Source of the DNA: Candidatus Woesearchaeota archaeon
GTDB lineage: Archaea; Nanobdellota; Nanobdellia; Woesearchaeales; GW2011-AR9
Reading direction: 5' to 3'
Assembly: GCA_945861715.1 (NCBI GenBank)
Contig: CAMAVK010000002.1
Span: forward strand, 74,440-138,439
Length of the DNA stretch: 64,000 bases
Shown here in pieces: positions 9,319-16,125 of this stretch. The position numbers were made by a program, and so were the translations under genes. The notes beneath the pieces were generated by a model. It worked only from the letters and a program-made list of their open reading frames with translations, was not told where the DNA came from and ran no database searches. Position 1 is the first letter of the stretch; each line of letters opens with the position of its first letter.

Positions 9319-10278
9319 TTAATTCGTTATCTTTTTTTTTCTATTCATATCTGTCAATTTTTTGAGTGGTTTACTTTTTGCCTTATTTTGTAAGTGTGCT
9401 TGTTGATGATTTTGTGTTTGAGGAGACATTATTTGCAATTTGTTCTCTACAAATCGATATAATATGTCGCATACTTCTTTTGGATGTTCGGAGGTGACTT
9501 TGTGGTGGTCATCTTTTACAATTCGAAATTCCGCGTTTTTGTTCAGGTTTTTGATATATTTTGAATATTCTAGTGGCACGGTGTGGTCATTATCTCCTGC
9601 AATTAATAGGGTAGGTATTTTTAGATTTTGAAGAGTCCAATCTACCTTTTTCTGGTTCTTATGAACAAATTTTTCAACATTGTCTAAGGTGTCCACAATT
9701 GCTTTTATAGGAGCAGAATGAAGGAGATATCTTAAAAAATTAAATTTTGTTTTGAGGTTTAGATTTGATAGGTCTATATCTATTAAATCCGGAAAATAGG
9801 TGGTTTTGATGTGAGTGTGTTCGGATATAAATCGTACTATGTGGGTGATATAAGGATTGTAATTGAGAATTCTGTCATGTTTAAATGGATAGTGTGCTGC
9901 ACTTTCTATCAGGATTAATGATTTTGGATAGGGGTTTTCATTTTGTACACAATAGGTTATGCCAATGGATCCGCCCAGACTATGTCCTATTAAGGCGAAG
10001 TTTTCAATATTGTGTGAATTGAGAAGTACTTTGATATCTTTTGTAAAATGGGGTAAGGAGTATCCTTTGAATTCTTTTGGGTATTCTGATTTTCCATGCC
10101 CTCTTAGGTCTTGGGTTAGAATAGGATATCCTTTCGATTTGAAAAATTCGATTTCCTTTTTCCATATGGTCCAATTCCCACCGACTCCATGTAAAAAAAA
10201 TAGTGTTAAGGGTTTTGTTCCTGGATGATGAATAGAATATAATCTCGTTCCATCAAACGAGCTTACATATTGTTCCAT
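9319..10278 (-). CDS. Alpha/beta hydrolase
   Basis: 319 residues. The fold and catalytic set are readable: oxyanion-hole HGVGGN near 30-35, nucleophile elbow GHSLGG near 98-103 (Ser nucleophile), an Asp in IAGDNDHTVP near 231, and a His in DDHHKVTSEHP near 258. No signal peptide, so cytosolic. The last 40 residues are a Lys/Gln/Asn-rich tail beyond the usual domain end. Substrate unknown; esterase or lipase-like activity is an inference. A TTATATACG element on the minus strand lies about 25-30 bp upstream. Confidence 0.85.
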   Translation of the reverse strand: MEQYVSSFDGTRLYSIHHPGTKPLTLFFLHGVGGNWTIWKKEIEFFKSKGYPILTQDLRGHGKSEYPKEFKGYSLPHFTKDIKVLLNSHNIENFALIGHSLGGSIGITYCVQNENPYPKSLILIESAAHYPFKHDRILNYNPYITHIVRFISEHTHIKTTYFPDLIDIDLSNLNLKTKFNFLRYLLHSAPIKAIVDTLDNVEKFVHKNQKKVDWTLQNLKIPTLLIAGDNDHTVPLEYSKYIKNLNKNAEFRIVKDDHHKVTSEHPKEVCDILYRFVENKLQIMSPQTQNHQQAHLQNKAKSKPLKKLTDMNRKKKITN

Positions 10279-10380
10279 GTAGTATAAGCTCTATTTTAAC
10301 GTATATAAATATGTTGATTTAGGGGGTTAAGGTGAAGTGGAGTTTTTTATTATTGTTTATAAAACGTAAACTGAAAAGAT

Positions 10381-11322
10381 TTACAAATGTGGTAGGTTCG
10401 AAAGTGTTTTGTTGATAATGTCATGAATTGGTAGGGTGTATAATAAAGGAGTTAAATTTGTTAGTGCTCCATAAAAATAGGCGCGAGCAAGTCTATTTTC
10501 GTCTTTTTTTATTTCTTTATAATACTGTTTTTCCTTATGTATAAGATGTATCACATCTTCGTGTGCAGTTATTGCTGGTTCTGTGGCTGCTATATCAAAT
10601 TGGAGTAGATGGGTGACATACGGAATTTGACTAAAGGGTAAAATTGCAGTTAGGGTGGGAATGTTTTTTCTTGCAGCGTAGAAACGACAGAATTTGGCAG
10701 TATATTCTGCCTTTTGTTGCTCTGAGGTGTAGGATGGGAACCATCGTGATTGGTTGTATTCCAATTCTGCGTACGGAAGTGTTGTAGACCATGCAAAAGG
10801 AGACATATTTAACATGGTACATAAGGAGGTGCTTTTTTGTGGTGGCGTAACGACTTTTTTTGTTTGCGTGTATACTTTCCGATAAATAATAGTACTTCCT
10901 TCCATGAATGCCTTGAAGCGGGCTGTATGATATTGAAAAGATTGTGATGCGATGGGAATCCCTTCTTTTATCCAAGGCTTTGCTTCTGGAGAGTATAGGA
11001 TGTGTCCATGGTGTGGTAATTCTTCAATTAAGGCGTTACGTAGTAGATTTGATTCTAAGGGGTTTGGTTCTGTTTCAGGTACTCCTAACAAAGTAAATAT
11101 CCTGGATTTTGTATGAACTTCAACTGATGGTATTTCTTTAGGCCAACGTTTTGTTTGTGCTTGTTCATATAATTTAGTTCTTTCTTCTTTCCAGTCTTTA
11201 CGTACTTGTTTAATGGTTCTTAGTTTGCAGTCACTGATGTAGTTTTTTTTATCGTATAGAAATGCGAGTTCCTCTAAACTTTTTGATTTTATTAAATCGT
11301 CAAAATGTAGGAGTGGGGTCAT
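10381..11322 (-). CDS. Hypothetical protein
   Basis: 313 residues, no signal peptide. N-terminus helical and charged (RTIKQVRKDWKEERTKLYEQ), middle rich in Pro/Ser/Thr with aromatic residues, C-terminus helical. No known motif recognised. It lies downstream of the Nop10 gene on the same strand with a 38 bp gap, so it may be transcribed with the translation cluster. Confidence 0.6.
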   Translation of the reverse strand: MTPLLHFDDLIKSKSLEELAFLYDKKNYISDCKLRTIKQVRKDWKEERTKLYEQAQTKRWPKEIPSVEVHTKSRIFTLLGVPETEPNPLESNLLRNALIEELPHHGHILYSPEAKPWIKEGIPIASQSFQYHTARFKAFMEGSTIIYRKVYTQTKKVVTPPQKSTSLCTMLNMSPFAWSTTLPYAELEYNQSRWFPSYTSEQQKAEYTAKFCRFYAARKNIPTLTAILPFSQIPYVTHLLQFDIAATEPAITAHEDVIHLIHKEKQYYKEIKKDENRLARAYFYGALTNLTPLLYTLPIHDIINKTLSNLPHL

Positions 11323-11360
11323 GCTGCTTTTATACCAATTAAATAATATTTTGAATTCAA

Positions 11361-11543
11361 TTATGTCTTTTGGTATAGGCCTTTTAGTCGACGTTCGTCT
11401 ATTTTAATTTCTGCTCTATATTTTGTGTATTTGTCGTCTGGTGCGTATTTTGGGGGTCGTGGTATAGAAGTTGATTTATTACATATTTTGCACTTTTGGT
11501 CCATGGTGTATTTTGTGCAATTTGTGCAATAGTAAAGTTCCAT
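11361..11543 (-). CDS. nop10: Nop10, H/ACA ribonucleoprotein protein
   Basis: 60 residues with the full Nop10 layout: an N-terminal zinc ribbon (YYCTNC then CKIC) and the conserved PPKYAPDDKYTKYR basic segment that docks on Cbf5. It serves in H/ACA RNA-guided pseudouridylation. It lies 29 bp downstream of aIF2alpha, the order seen in many archaea. Confidence 0.95.
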   Translation of the reverse strand: MELYYCTNCTKYTMDQKCKICNKSTSIPRPPKYAPDDKYTKYRAEIKIDERRLKGLYQKT

Positions 11544-11572
11544 ATTATGTAGAAATTCTGTTTTTGAATGAT

Positions 11573-12361
11573 TTATTGTTCTTCTTCAGCTTTTTCTCTT
11601 TCCACTTTTGCAGTGGAAATCTTATCGTTGAAATCTTCAGCTATTGCAACAACTTTTTGGTATTCCTTTTCGACGGCTTTGAAGTCAGCTCCTTCTAAAT
11701 TCACTTTATATCTTCCAGCTCCTAAGTAGGCCATCGTGATAATGGGTGAAATGGCTTGCACTTTAGCTAAGAGTGTTTTTATCTTATTTACTCCAGCGCT
11801 ATCATATGTTTGTAATATAATTTCAACAGAGAGAAATACTTTTTTTGGTTTGAATTTTTCAAGAATTGCTTGGGTGAGGTCTTTTGCTAAGTTTTTTTCA
11901 ATTCCTATTTTTTCAAGATCAGCTTCTTCTTCGGCTACTTCTTTGAAGCATAAGTACAAATGTGAGTATTCGAGGAATATTTTTTTTGATACTTCTTGGT
12001 ATAAATCATCTGATTTTCGTTTTAATTTTGTTGCGATGTTGGCAATAAGTTGCTCAGACTTTATTTCGTTTTTAATCTCGTCTAATTTGTCTCGACGCTG
12101 ATTAGAGTTTACGCGTCTAAGAGATAAATCAATGTGGCCTTTTTCTTTGTCTAGGCGAAGAATTTTACATACTATTTGTCGGTCTACTTCTACAAAGTCT
12201 CTTAAATTTCGAATACGTCCTGGGGAAATTTCTGAAATATGAATTAAGCCACCATTATTATATTCTAGAAGATCTACAAATACAGCGTTTGGAAGAATTT
12301 TAGTTACTTTACAGAGGACAATTTCATCTTGTTCTGGTAAGCCTTCGCGTTTGTAATACAT
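11573..12361 (-). CDS. eif2a: Translation initiation factor aIF2 subunit alpha
   Basis: 262 residues, the family length. An S1/OB domain occupies residues 1-85 (EIVLCKVTKILPNAVFVDLLEY, GLIHISEISPGRIRN, GHIDLSLRRV), then the helical middle domain and the C-terminal alpha/beta domain that binds the gamma subunit. It delivers initiator tRNA to the small subunit as part of aIF2. A TTTATAAATAGG TATA box lies about 25 bp before the ATG, so this gene has its own promoter inside the cluster. Confidence 0.95.
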   Translation of the reverse strand: MYYKREGLPEQDEIVLCKVTKILPNAVFVDLLEYNNGGLIHISEISPGRIRNLRDFVEVDRQIVCKILRLDKEKGHIDLSLRRVNSNQRRDKLDEIKNEIKSEQLIANIATKLKRKSDDLYQEVSKKIFLEYSHLYLCFKEVAEEEADLEKIGIEKNLAKDLTQAILEKFKPKKVFLSVEIILQTYDSAGVNKIKTLLAKVQAISPIITMAYLGAGRYKVNLEGADFKAVEKEYQKVVAIAEDFNDKISTAKVEREKAEEEQ

Positions 12362-12423
12362 TTTATTTTATGAGTATAGCCTATTTATAAAGGTTTGTTC
12401 AGTGTTTCTTGTTGTAGATTTTC

Positions 12424-12684
12424 TTATTTTTGGGTATGTTCCATTTTGATTAAGGTGTAATACCATACACAGCGGTTAGAAAGTAATACTACTGGTGATT
12501 TCCCTGGTGGTTCATTATATTTTGCTTGATACCCAATATAATTCACACCATTAATTCTTTCGGTAAACACTTTCGTTATTACTCCTTCACTTGTGCGATT
12601 TGGGCGGTTTGGAATATCGTAGTGTTCAATAACTTTTATGCAGTCGCCTACTTTAAGTTCGAGGGAGGATGGATTCTTTCTCAT
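12424..12684 (-). CDS. Small protein, unknown function
   Basis: 86 residues, strand-rich (VGDCIKVIEHYD, EGVITKVFTERINGVNYIGYQAKYN, PVVLLSNRCVWYY). The pattern suggests a small beta barrel. It sits between the ribosomal protein genes and aIF2alpha. Its place in the cluster hints at a translation-linked role but no family was recognised. Confidence 0.6.
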   Translation of the reverse strand: MRKNPSSLELKVGDCIKVIEHYDIPNRPNRTSEGVITKVFTERINGVNYIGYQAKYNEPPGKSPVVLLSNRCVWYYTLIKMEHTQK

Positions 12685-12800
12685 TCTAAAAAATACCTTT
12701 TAATGATATGATGTTTGTCTATAATTGTATGTTCTCTGTATTCTCCATACACAAATGAGGAAATTTTTCGTTGTTGGAATAATGCGATGAACCATTCTAA

Positions 12801-13187
12801 TTATGTTTGGTTTGTGGGGGTAACTGGAAGTATATCAATGATATGTCCTTGACCCCAGTCTCTTTCTTCTTCAACATATAGAGAAAGACGGCTCGTGGAT
12901 TTGGCAGTTTGAATAGTGTATTTTCCTTGATTTTGATGTCTAAATAGCATACCTTGTCGATCTAAGGGGATGTAATTTTGGAGATATTGATTTAGAACAT
13001 CGAGTTGTTCTGGGCATGCGTCTTGGATTGTTTGAAGCAGTGGGTCAAAGGTGATTGCGTTTTTGACTAATTTTGTTATTCTTGTTTCTGCAGTTGTTTT
13101 TGTTTCGGCATTATAGTATATTTTACCTTCTAATTTGTTTATACTGGGTGTTCCAAGAAACTGGAGTATTGGGTCTTGTGGAGGCAT
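12801..13187 (-). CDS. Small protein, unknown function
   Basis: 128 residues from an ATG at 13187; a GTG at 13208 in frame is the alternative start. The ATG is preferred because an A/T-rich TATA-like run lies about 35-40 bp upstream of it. Residues 20-60 contain KIYYNAETKTTAETRITKLV, the end contains GQGHIIDILPVTP. No motif recognised. It is the second unknown gene between S27e and aIF2alpha. Confidence 0.55.
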   Translation of the reverse strand: MPPQDPILQFLGTPSINKLEGKIYYNAETKTTAETRITKLVKNAITFDPLLQTIQDACPEQLDVLNQYLQNYIPLDRQGMLFRHQNQGKYTIQTAKSTSRLSLYVEEERDWGQGHIIDILPVTPTNQT

Positions 13188-13249
13188 GGTTATCCAAACA
13201 AGAATCACTCTAAATGCTGTTTAAAATAAAAAATAAAATGGGTTTAAAA

Positions 13250-13423
13250 TTACTCAAGAATTTCGAGTACGCGTGCAATTATTTTTGCTTTTCCACCCGT
13301 TGGTTTAGCAACTTCTTTGCTGCAGACTAGGCAGGTAATTGCAGTTGTTGCGTTTCCGAAGATGATTTGTTCGTTTTTGCATTTTGCACAACGAACTTTG
13401 ATGAATTTTGATTTTGGTTGCAT
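13250..13423 (-). CDS. rps27e: Ribosomal protein S27e
   Basis: 57 residues with the C4 zinc ribbon of S27e: RCAKCKNEQIIFGNATTAITCLVC, then the GGKAKI end. The ATG at 13423 is chosen over an upstream TTG because a GGAGA ribosome site lies 9 bases before it. Small-subunit protein that binds 16S rRNA. It follows L44e closely, the standard archaeal order. Confidence 0.93.
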   Translation of the reverse strand: MQPKSKFIKVRCAKCKNEQIIFGNATTAITCLVCSKEVAKPTGGKAKIIARVLEILE

Positions 13424-13458
13424 GATAATTTTCTCCAATGATGATATTTTGTGTAGGA

Positions 13459-13767
13459 TTATACAAATTCTACTTTTTTAAGCCGCATTCCTTTTGTTTG
13501 ACAAGAGGATTTTTTACATACCGCACAGGTGTATCGTAAGTCAGTTTTTTTGGTATTTTTTGCTCCCGTTCGTTTAAACTGGGTTACCGCTGGTTTTGAA
13601 TAACGACCTAGATTTCCATTTCCTCTTGCTCGTCCGCGAAGACGTGCTCGAATTTTAGATCCATGTGAAAGTGAACTGGCTGGTTTTTTCTTGTTTTGGG
13701 CAATCTTGTGTTCTGTGTGCTTTTTGCAAGTCTTGCATAATCGTTTGACGGTTTTTGGAATTTTCAT
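13459..13767 (-). CDS. rpl44e: Ribosomal protein L44e
   Basis: 102 residues, family length. Two zinc-binding pairs are visible (LCKTCKKHTEH near the start, YTCAVCKKSSC near the end) around a very basic loop (KIRARLRGRARGNGNLGRYSKP). Large-subunit protein near the E site. TATA box CTTTATAAATAAG lies about 35-45 bp upstream and a GTGATG ribosome-site-like stretch precedes the ATG. First gene of the translation cluster. Confidence 0.95.
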   Translation of the reverse strand: MKIPKTVKRLCKTCKKHTEHKIAQNKKKPASSLSHGSKIRARLRGRARGNGNLGRYSKPAVTQFKRTGAKNTKKTDLRYTCAVCKKSSCQTKGMRLKKVEFV

Positions 13768-13901
13768 AAGACATCACTTGATAGTCGAGTTGTGCGTGGC
13801 TTATTTATAAAGTTTTGGGTGAGTTAGACCTGTCTTCGGTTCATTCTTTTGTTCATAACGACTGTTTGTCATGGTCAAGAGTGTTTGTTTTTATGTGGGT
13901 T

Positions 13902-14249
13902 TTACATTAATGGAAGGAGTTTTGTTATTTTATCTATTTCTTCATCATTAGCAGGACCGATGGCGGCGCATGTTTTGGTTCCTGGTTCGACGACAGTTCG
14001 GCCTGCGTCAGTTATGAGCGAGACAATGAGGCCTTGTTCTTTTGCGGTTTGGAAGTACATAAGGAGTTCTTTTTCATCTTTTACTTTGAGTACTATTTTT
14101 GGCATTCCTTGTTTGCACCATGTTTTCACGTTACTGGCGTCAGATTTTAACACTGCATCAACAGCGGCATGAGCAGCTTGTGCAGCGAGTTTTCCTTTTG
14201 GTAACTGTAAATCTGATCTGGCAAGTATTACTTGTTTGTAGTTTTTCAT
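13902..14249 (-). CDS. pth2: Peptidyl-tRNA hydrolase, Pth2 type
   Basis: 115 residues, the full length of archaeal Pth2, which recycles peptidyl-tRNA. Signature segments: YKQVILARSDLQLPKGKLAAQ at the N-terminus, AAHAAVDAVL, and the C-terminal VVEPGTKTCAAIGPANDEEIDKIT. A TATAAATAGC box lies about 25-30 bp upstream of the ATG, so the mRNA is probably leaderless. Confidence 0.95.
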   Translation of the reverse strand: MKNYKQVILARSDLQLPKGKLAAQAAHAAVDAVLKSDASNVKTWCKQGMPKIVLKVKDEKELLMYFQTAKEQGLIVSLITDAGRTVVEPGTKTCAAIGPANDEEIDKITKLLPLM

Positions 14250-14361
14250 GACGGTAATTTTTCTTTTTAGCTATTTATACTTTTGTGTTTCGACGTGAAC
14301 TTAGTTGTTATTTTGGTGATATTTGTATACTAATTGCCTCTTTGGGGTACTTTTACAAGAA

Positions 14362-14371
14362 AAGTTTATAT
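14362..14371 (+). promoter_or_regulatory. TATA box for small zinc-ribbon gene
   Basis: GTTTATATAC lies about 35 bp before an AT-rich leader containing GGGGGTGA (14412-14419) and the AGGTGAT site used by the 41-residue ORF. Confidence 0.45.
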
Positions 14372-14463
14372 ACTCATTTTACTTTTATTTAAAAATATAG
14401 CTCTTATGGAAGGGGGTGAATGTGTATCTTAACCTCTTTCTAAAAAAAGCAGGTGATGATGAG

Positions 14464-14589
14464 ATGAAACAACACGTCTTTTTAGAAGTAACTAAATTTA
14501 AAATTCAACGATGCTGTAAATCATGCGGCAAGCGAATGGTCGTTGAAAATGCTAATCGGTTTTATTGCACTGATTGTCGAGGATATTAA
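14464..14589 (+). CDS. 41-residue zinc-ribbon protein
   Basis: A short ORF with start ATG at 14464 and stop TAA at 14587-14589. AGGTGAT ends 6 bases before the ATG, a near-perfect ribosome site. The protein holds CCKSCGKRM and then FYCTDCRGY, two CxxC pairs 15 residues apart that can bind one zinc ion. A GTG at 14422, behind GGGGGTGA, would add 14 residues. Function unknown; small ribbons of this kind often bind RNA or protein partners. Confidence 0.7.
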   Translation: MKQHVFLEVTKFKIQRCCKSCGKRMVVENANRFYCTDCRGY

Positions 14590-14660
14590 TTCTTTTTTTT
14601 CTGTTTTTTCTTGATGTTTGATTTAGATTAATATTTATGTTTATGAAATTTCGATGTTTC

Positions 14661-14729
14661 TCTAGGTAATAAATGTAATTTCATGATCTAGGTAGTAAAT
14701 GTAATTTCATGCTCTAGGTAGTAAATATG
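14661..14729. repeat. 26-bp tandem repeat, 2.7 copies
   Basis: Units starting at 14661, 14687 and 14713 each begin TCTAGGTA(A/G)TAAAT and continue GTAATTTCATG. The third copy is partial. The repeat lies in the gap between two genes that converge on it, so it is beyond both stop codons. Confidence 0.85.
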
Positions 14730-14813
14730 TTTTTGTGTGTTTTATAGTGCGTAAAATTTAGTAAAGTTTTGGGTTAAGTACTCAGAAAAAGTTAAACGCT
14801 CGAACTGTTTGTC

Positions 14814-15368
14814 TTAAATTGTAAATGTAAAGGTACCTAGTCGGTTGCTTTGAAGAGTGTAATATGCGTATCCGTTTTCTGTTTTCATTAATATTGGTTT
14901 TAACTTTTCTTCGTTGTTTTGTATTTTGAGTTGATTCGTTGTGATTCCTAATATTTTTAAGTCGGATTCTTTTATTTTTAAGTTTAAAACGACTCTTTTT
15001 ATGCTCGCGCGGTCTGGCGAACTTAGTATGAATGAGTTATAGATTCCATTCTTTTTTTGCGGTGCTGATTGTTCAATTAAGAAGTAGCTATTTTTCATTG
15101 GTGCACTGAGTTCTGCGGTAATTCCTTCTAATCCTTGAATGTTTTTTACTTCAATAAATGTAATAGTGCCTTCTTTTAAGTAATCAATATTCTGTTTGGC
15201 AATGGCTTGACCTGTTACAGTTGCTGAGGTGTTTACAATCCCGATGATGGTAATGAAGAGGAGAACAAATAATCCAATTACTATTGGTGTTGTACGGATT
15301 TTTTTTGGTAGAGGAATAGGATTATGTGCTTGAATTTTTTTGTGTTTACTACTTCTCTTTTTCACCAT
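14814..15368 (-). CDS. Membrane-anchored PGF-pre-PGF-like surface protein
   Basis: 184 residues. A basic N-terminus (KKRSSKHKKIQ) precedes a membrane helix at about 28-48, followed by SATVTGQAIA, a motif shared by other exported proteins in this window. The outer domain ends LKIKESDLKILGI..., MKTENGYAYYTLQSN, GTFTFTI, which parallels the PGF-pre-PGF domain of the protein at 55792 (FKVPVSWL..., LLRYHDGKW..., FSFFAI). Function likely structural at the cell surface. Confidence 0.65.
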   Translation of the reverse strand: MVKKRSSKHKKIQAHNPIPLPKKIRTTPIVIGLFVLLFITIIGIVNTSATVTGQAIAKQNIDYLKEGTITFIEVKNIQGLEGITAELSAPMKNSYFLIEQSAPQKKNGIYNSFILSSPDRASIKRVVLNLKIKESDLKILGITTNQLKIQNNEEKLKPILMKTENGYAYYTLQSNRLGTFTFTI

Positions 15369-15443
15369 GACTGGTATTATTTTTTTTGAGTTTATAAATC
15401 TAGCGAGAGGGTAAGTTATTTTTTTGTTCTGTTTGGCAAAAAC

Positions 15444-15452
15444 CTTATAAAG
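15444..15452 (+). promoter_or_regulatory. TATA box for tRNA-Phe
   Basis: CTTATAAAG about 30 bp before the first base of the tRNA, the standard archaeal distance. Confidence 0.6.
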
Positions 15453-15478
15453 AATGGGTCTTGAAAAAGGTCTTGATT

Positions 15479-15587
15479 GGGGTCATAGCTCAACTCGGGA
15501 GAGCACTACGCTGAAGTTTTTCATTATGTATTCAATATAATGATACCTGATACGTAGTTGTTCGGGGTTCAAATCCCCGTGACCCCA
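15479..15587 (+). tRNA. tRNA-Phe (GAA) with a 35-nt intron
   Basis: Acceptor arms GGGGTCA and TGACCCC, D stem GCTC/GAGC, anticodon stem CTACG/CGTAG, T arm CGGGG-TTCAAAT-CCCCG, discriminator A. The anticodon GAA is at 15513-15515. The loop is interrupted after G37 by an intron at 15517-15551, which itself holds a 7-bp hairpin (TCATTAT/ATAATGA). Position 37/38 is the usual archaeal intron site. No CCA is encoded. The 3' end overlaps the antisense SET-domain gene by 19 bp. Confidence 0.9.
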
Positions 15588-16120
15588 CGCTTATTTTCTT
15601 TCTTTGTTTTGACTTTTTGAGAAATTGGTTCTAAGGAGTTTAGGTCTTTGAATTTTTTTTGAAACTCTTGCGGTAAAAATTGAAAACTGCGGACGATTTT
15701 ACGACAATTTGTATTCGGGCACAAACATTCAAATTCAAATTTATTCATGTGGATAACGGTTGAATAATCAATTGTTATTTCTTCATTTGGTTTGAGGCTT
15801 TTGTATGCTACTATCTTGTTTGGAAGTTTAAATGCAGCGGATGGATTACATGAGTGGTTTAAAAACCAACCATAACTGTGTTTATTTGGCTCAAGCCATC
15901 TGTTCACTCCGAGTTGAATTGCTCGATGAGTAACTTGTTTCCATGGTACGATATTTTCACTAAATATGAATAATTCATCGTCTTTTGATATGGATGTCGT
16001 GGTATATACTCCAGAACCTGCACCGTATGGGGTTTGGTCGATTTTTAGTTTTTGGTTTGTATTTTGGAGATTTATTAGGGTGGTTCTTTTGATATTTTTC
16101 TTTGAGGGTGTTGTTGCCAT
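15569..16120 (-). CDS. SET-domain protein, putative lysine methyltransferase
   Basis: 183 residues. SET signatures in order: GAGSGVYTTTSISKDDELF near 35-53, the pseudoknot motif GWFLNHSCNPSAAF near 84-97, EEITIDYS near 112-119, and a post-SET-like CLCPNTNCRKI with cysteines for zinc. The NHSCNP and EITIDY motifs bind S-adenosylmethionine and form the active site. Start is 6 bp after the stop of the upstream T2SF gene, suggesting an operon. The last residues (GVTGI) are encoded by the complement of the tRNA-Phe 3' end. Substrate unknown; archaeal chromatin or translation proteins are possible. Confidence 0.85.
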   Translation of the reverse strand: MATTPSKKNIKRTTLINLQNTNQKLKIDQTPYGAGSGVYTTTSISKDDELFIFSENIVPWKQVTHRAIQLGVNRWLEPNKHSYGWFLNHSCNPSAAFKLPNKIVAYKSLKPNEEITIDYSTVIHMNKFEFECLCPNTNCRKIVRSFQFLPQEFQKKFKDLNSLEPISQKVKTKKENKRGVTGI

Positions 16121-16125
16121 TGTAT

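Noticed and set aside
14593-14652. CRISPR array near the 26-bp repeats
   Set aside because: Repeats are adjacent with no spacers, and no cas gene is in the window.
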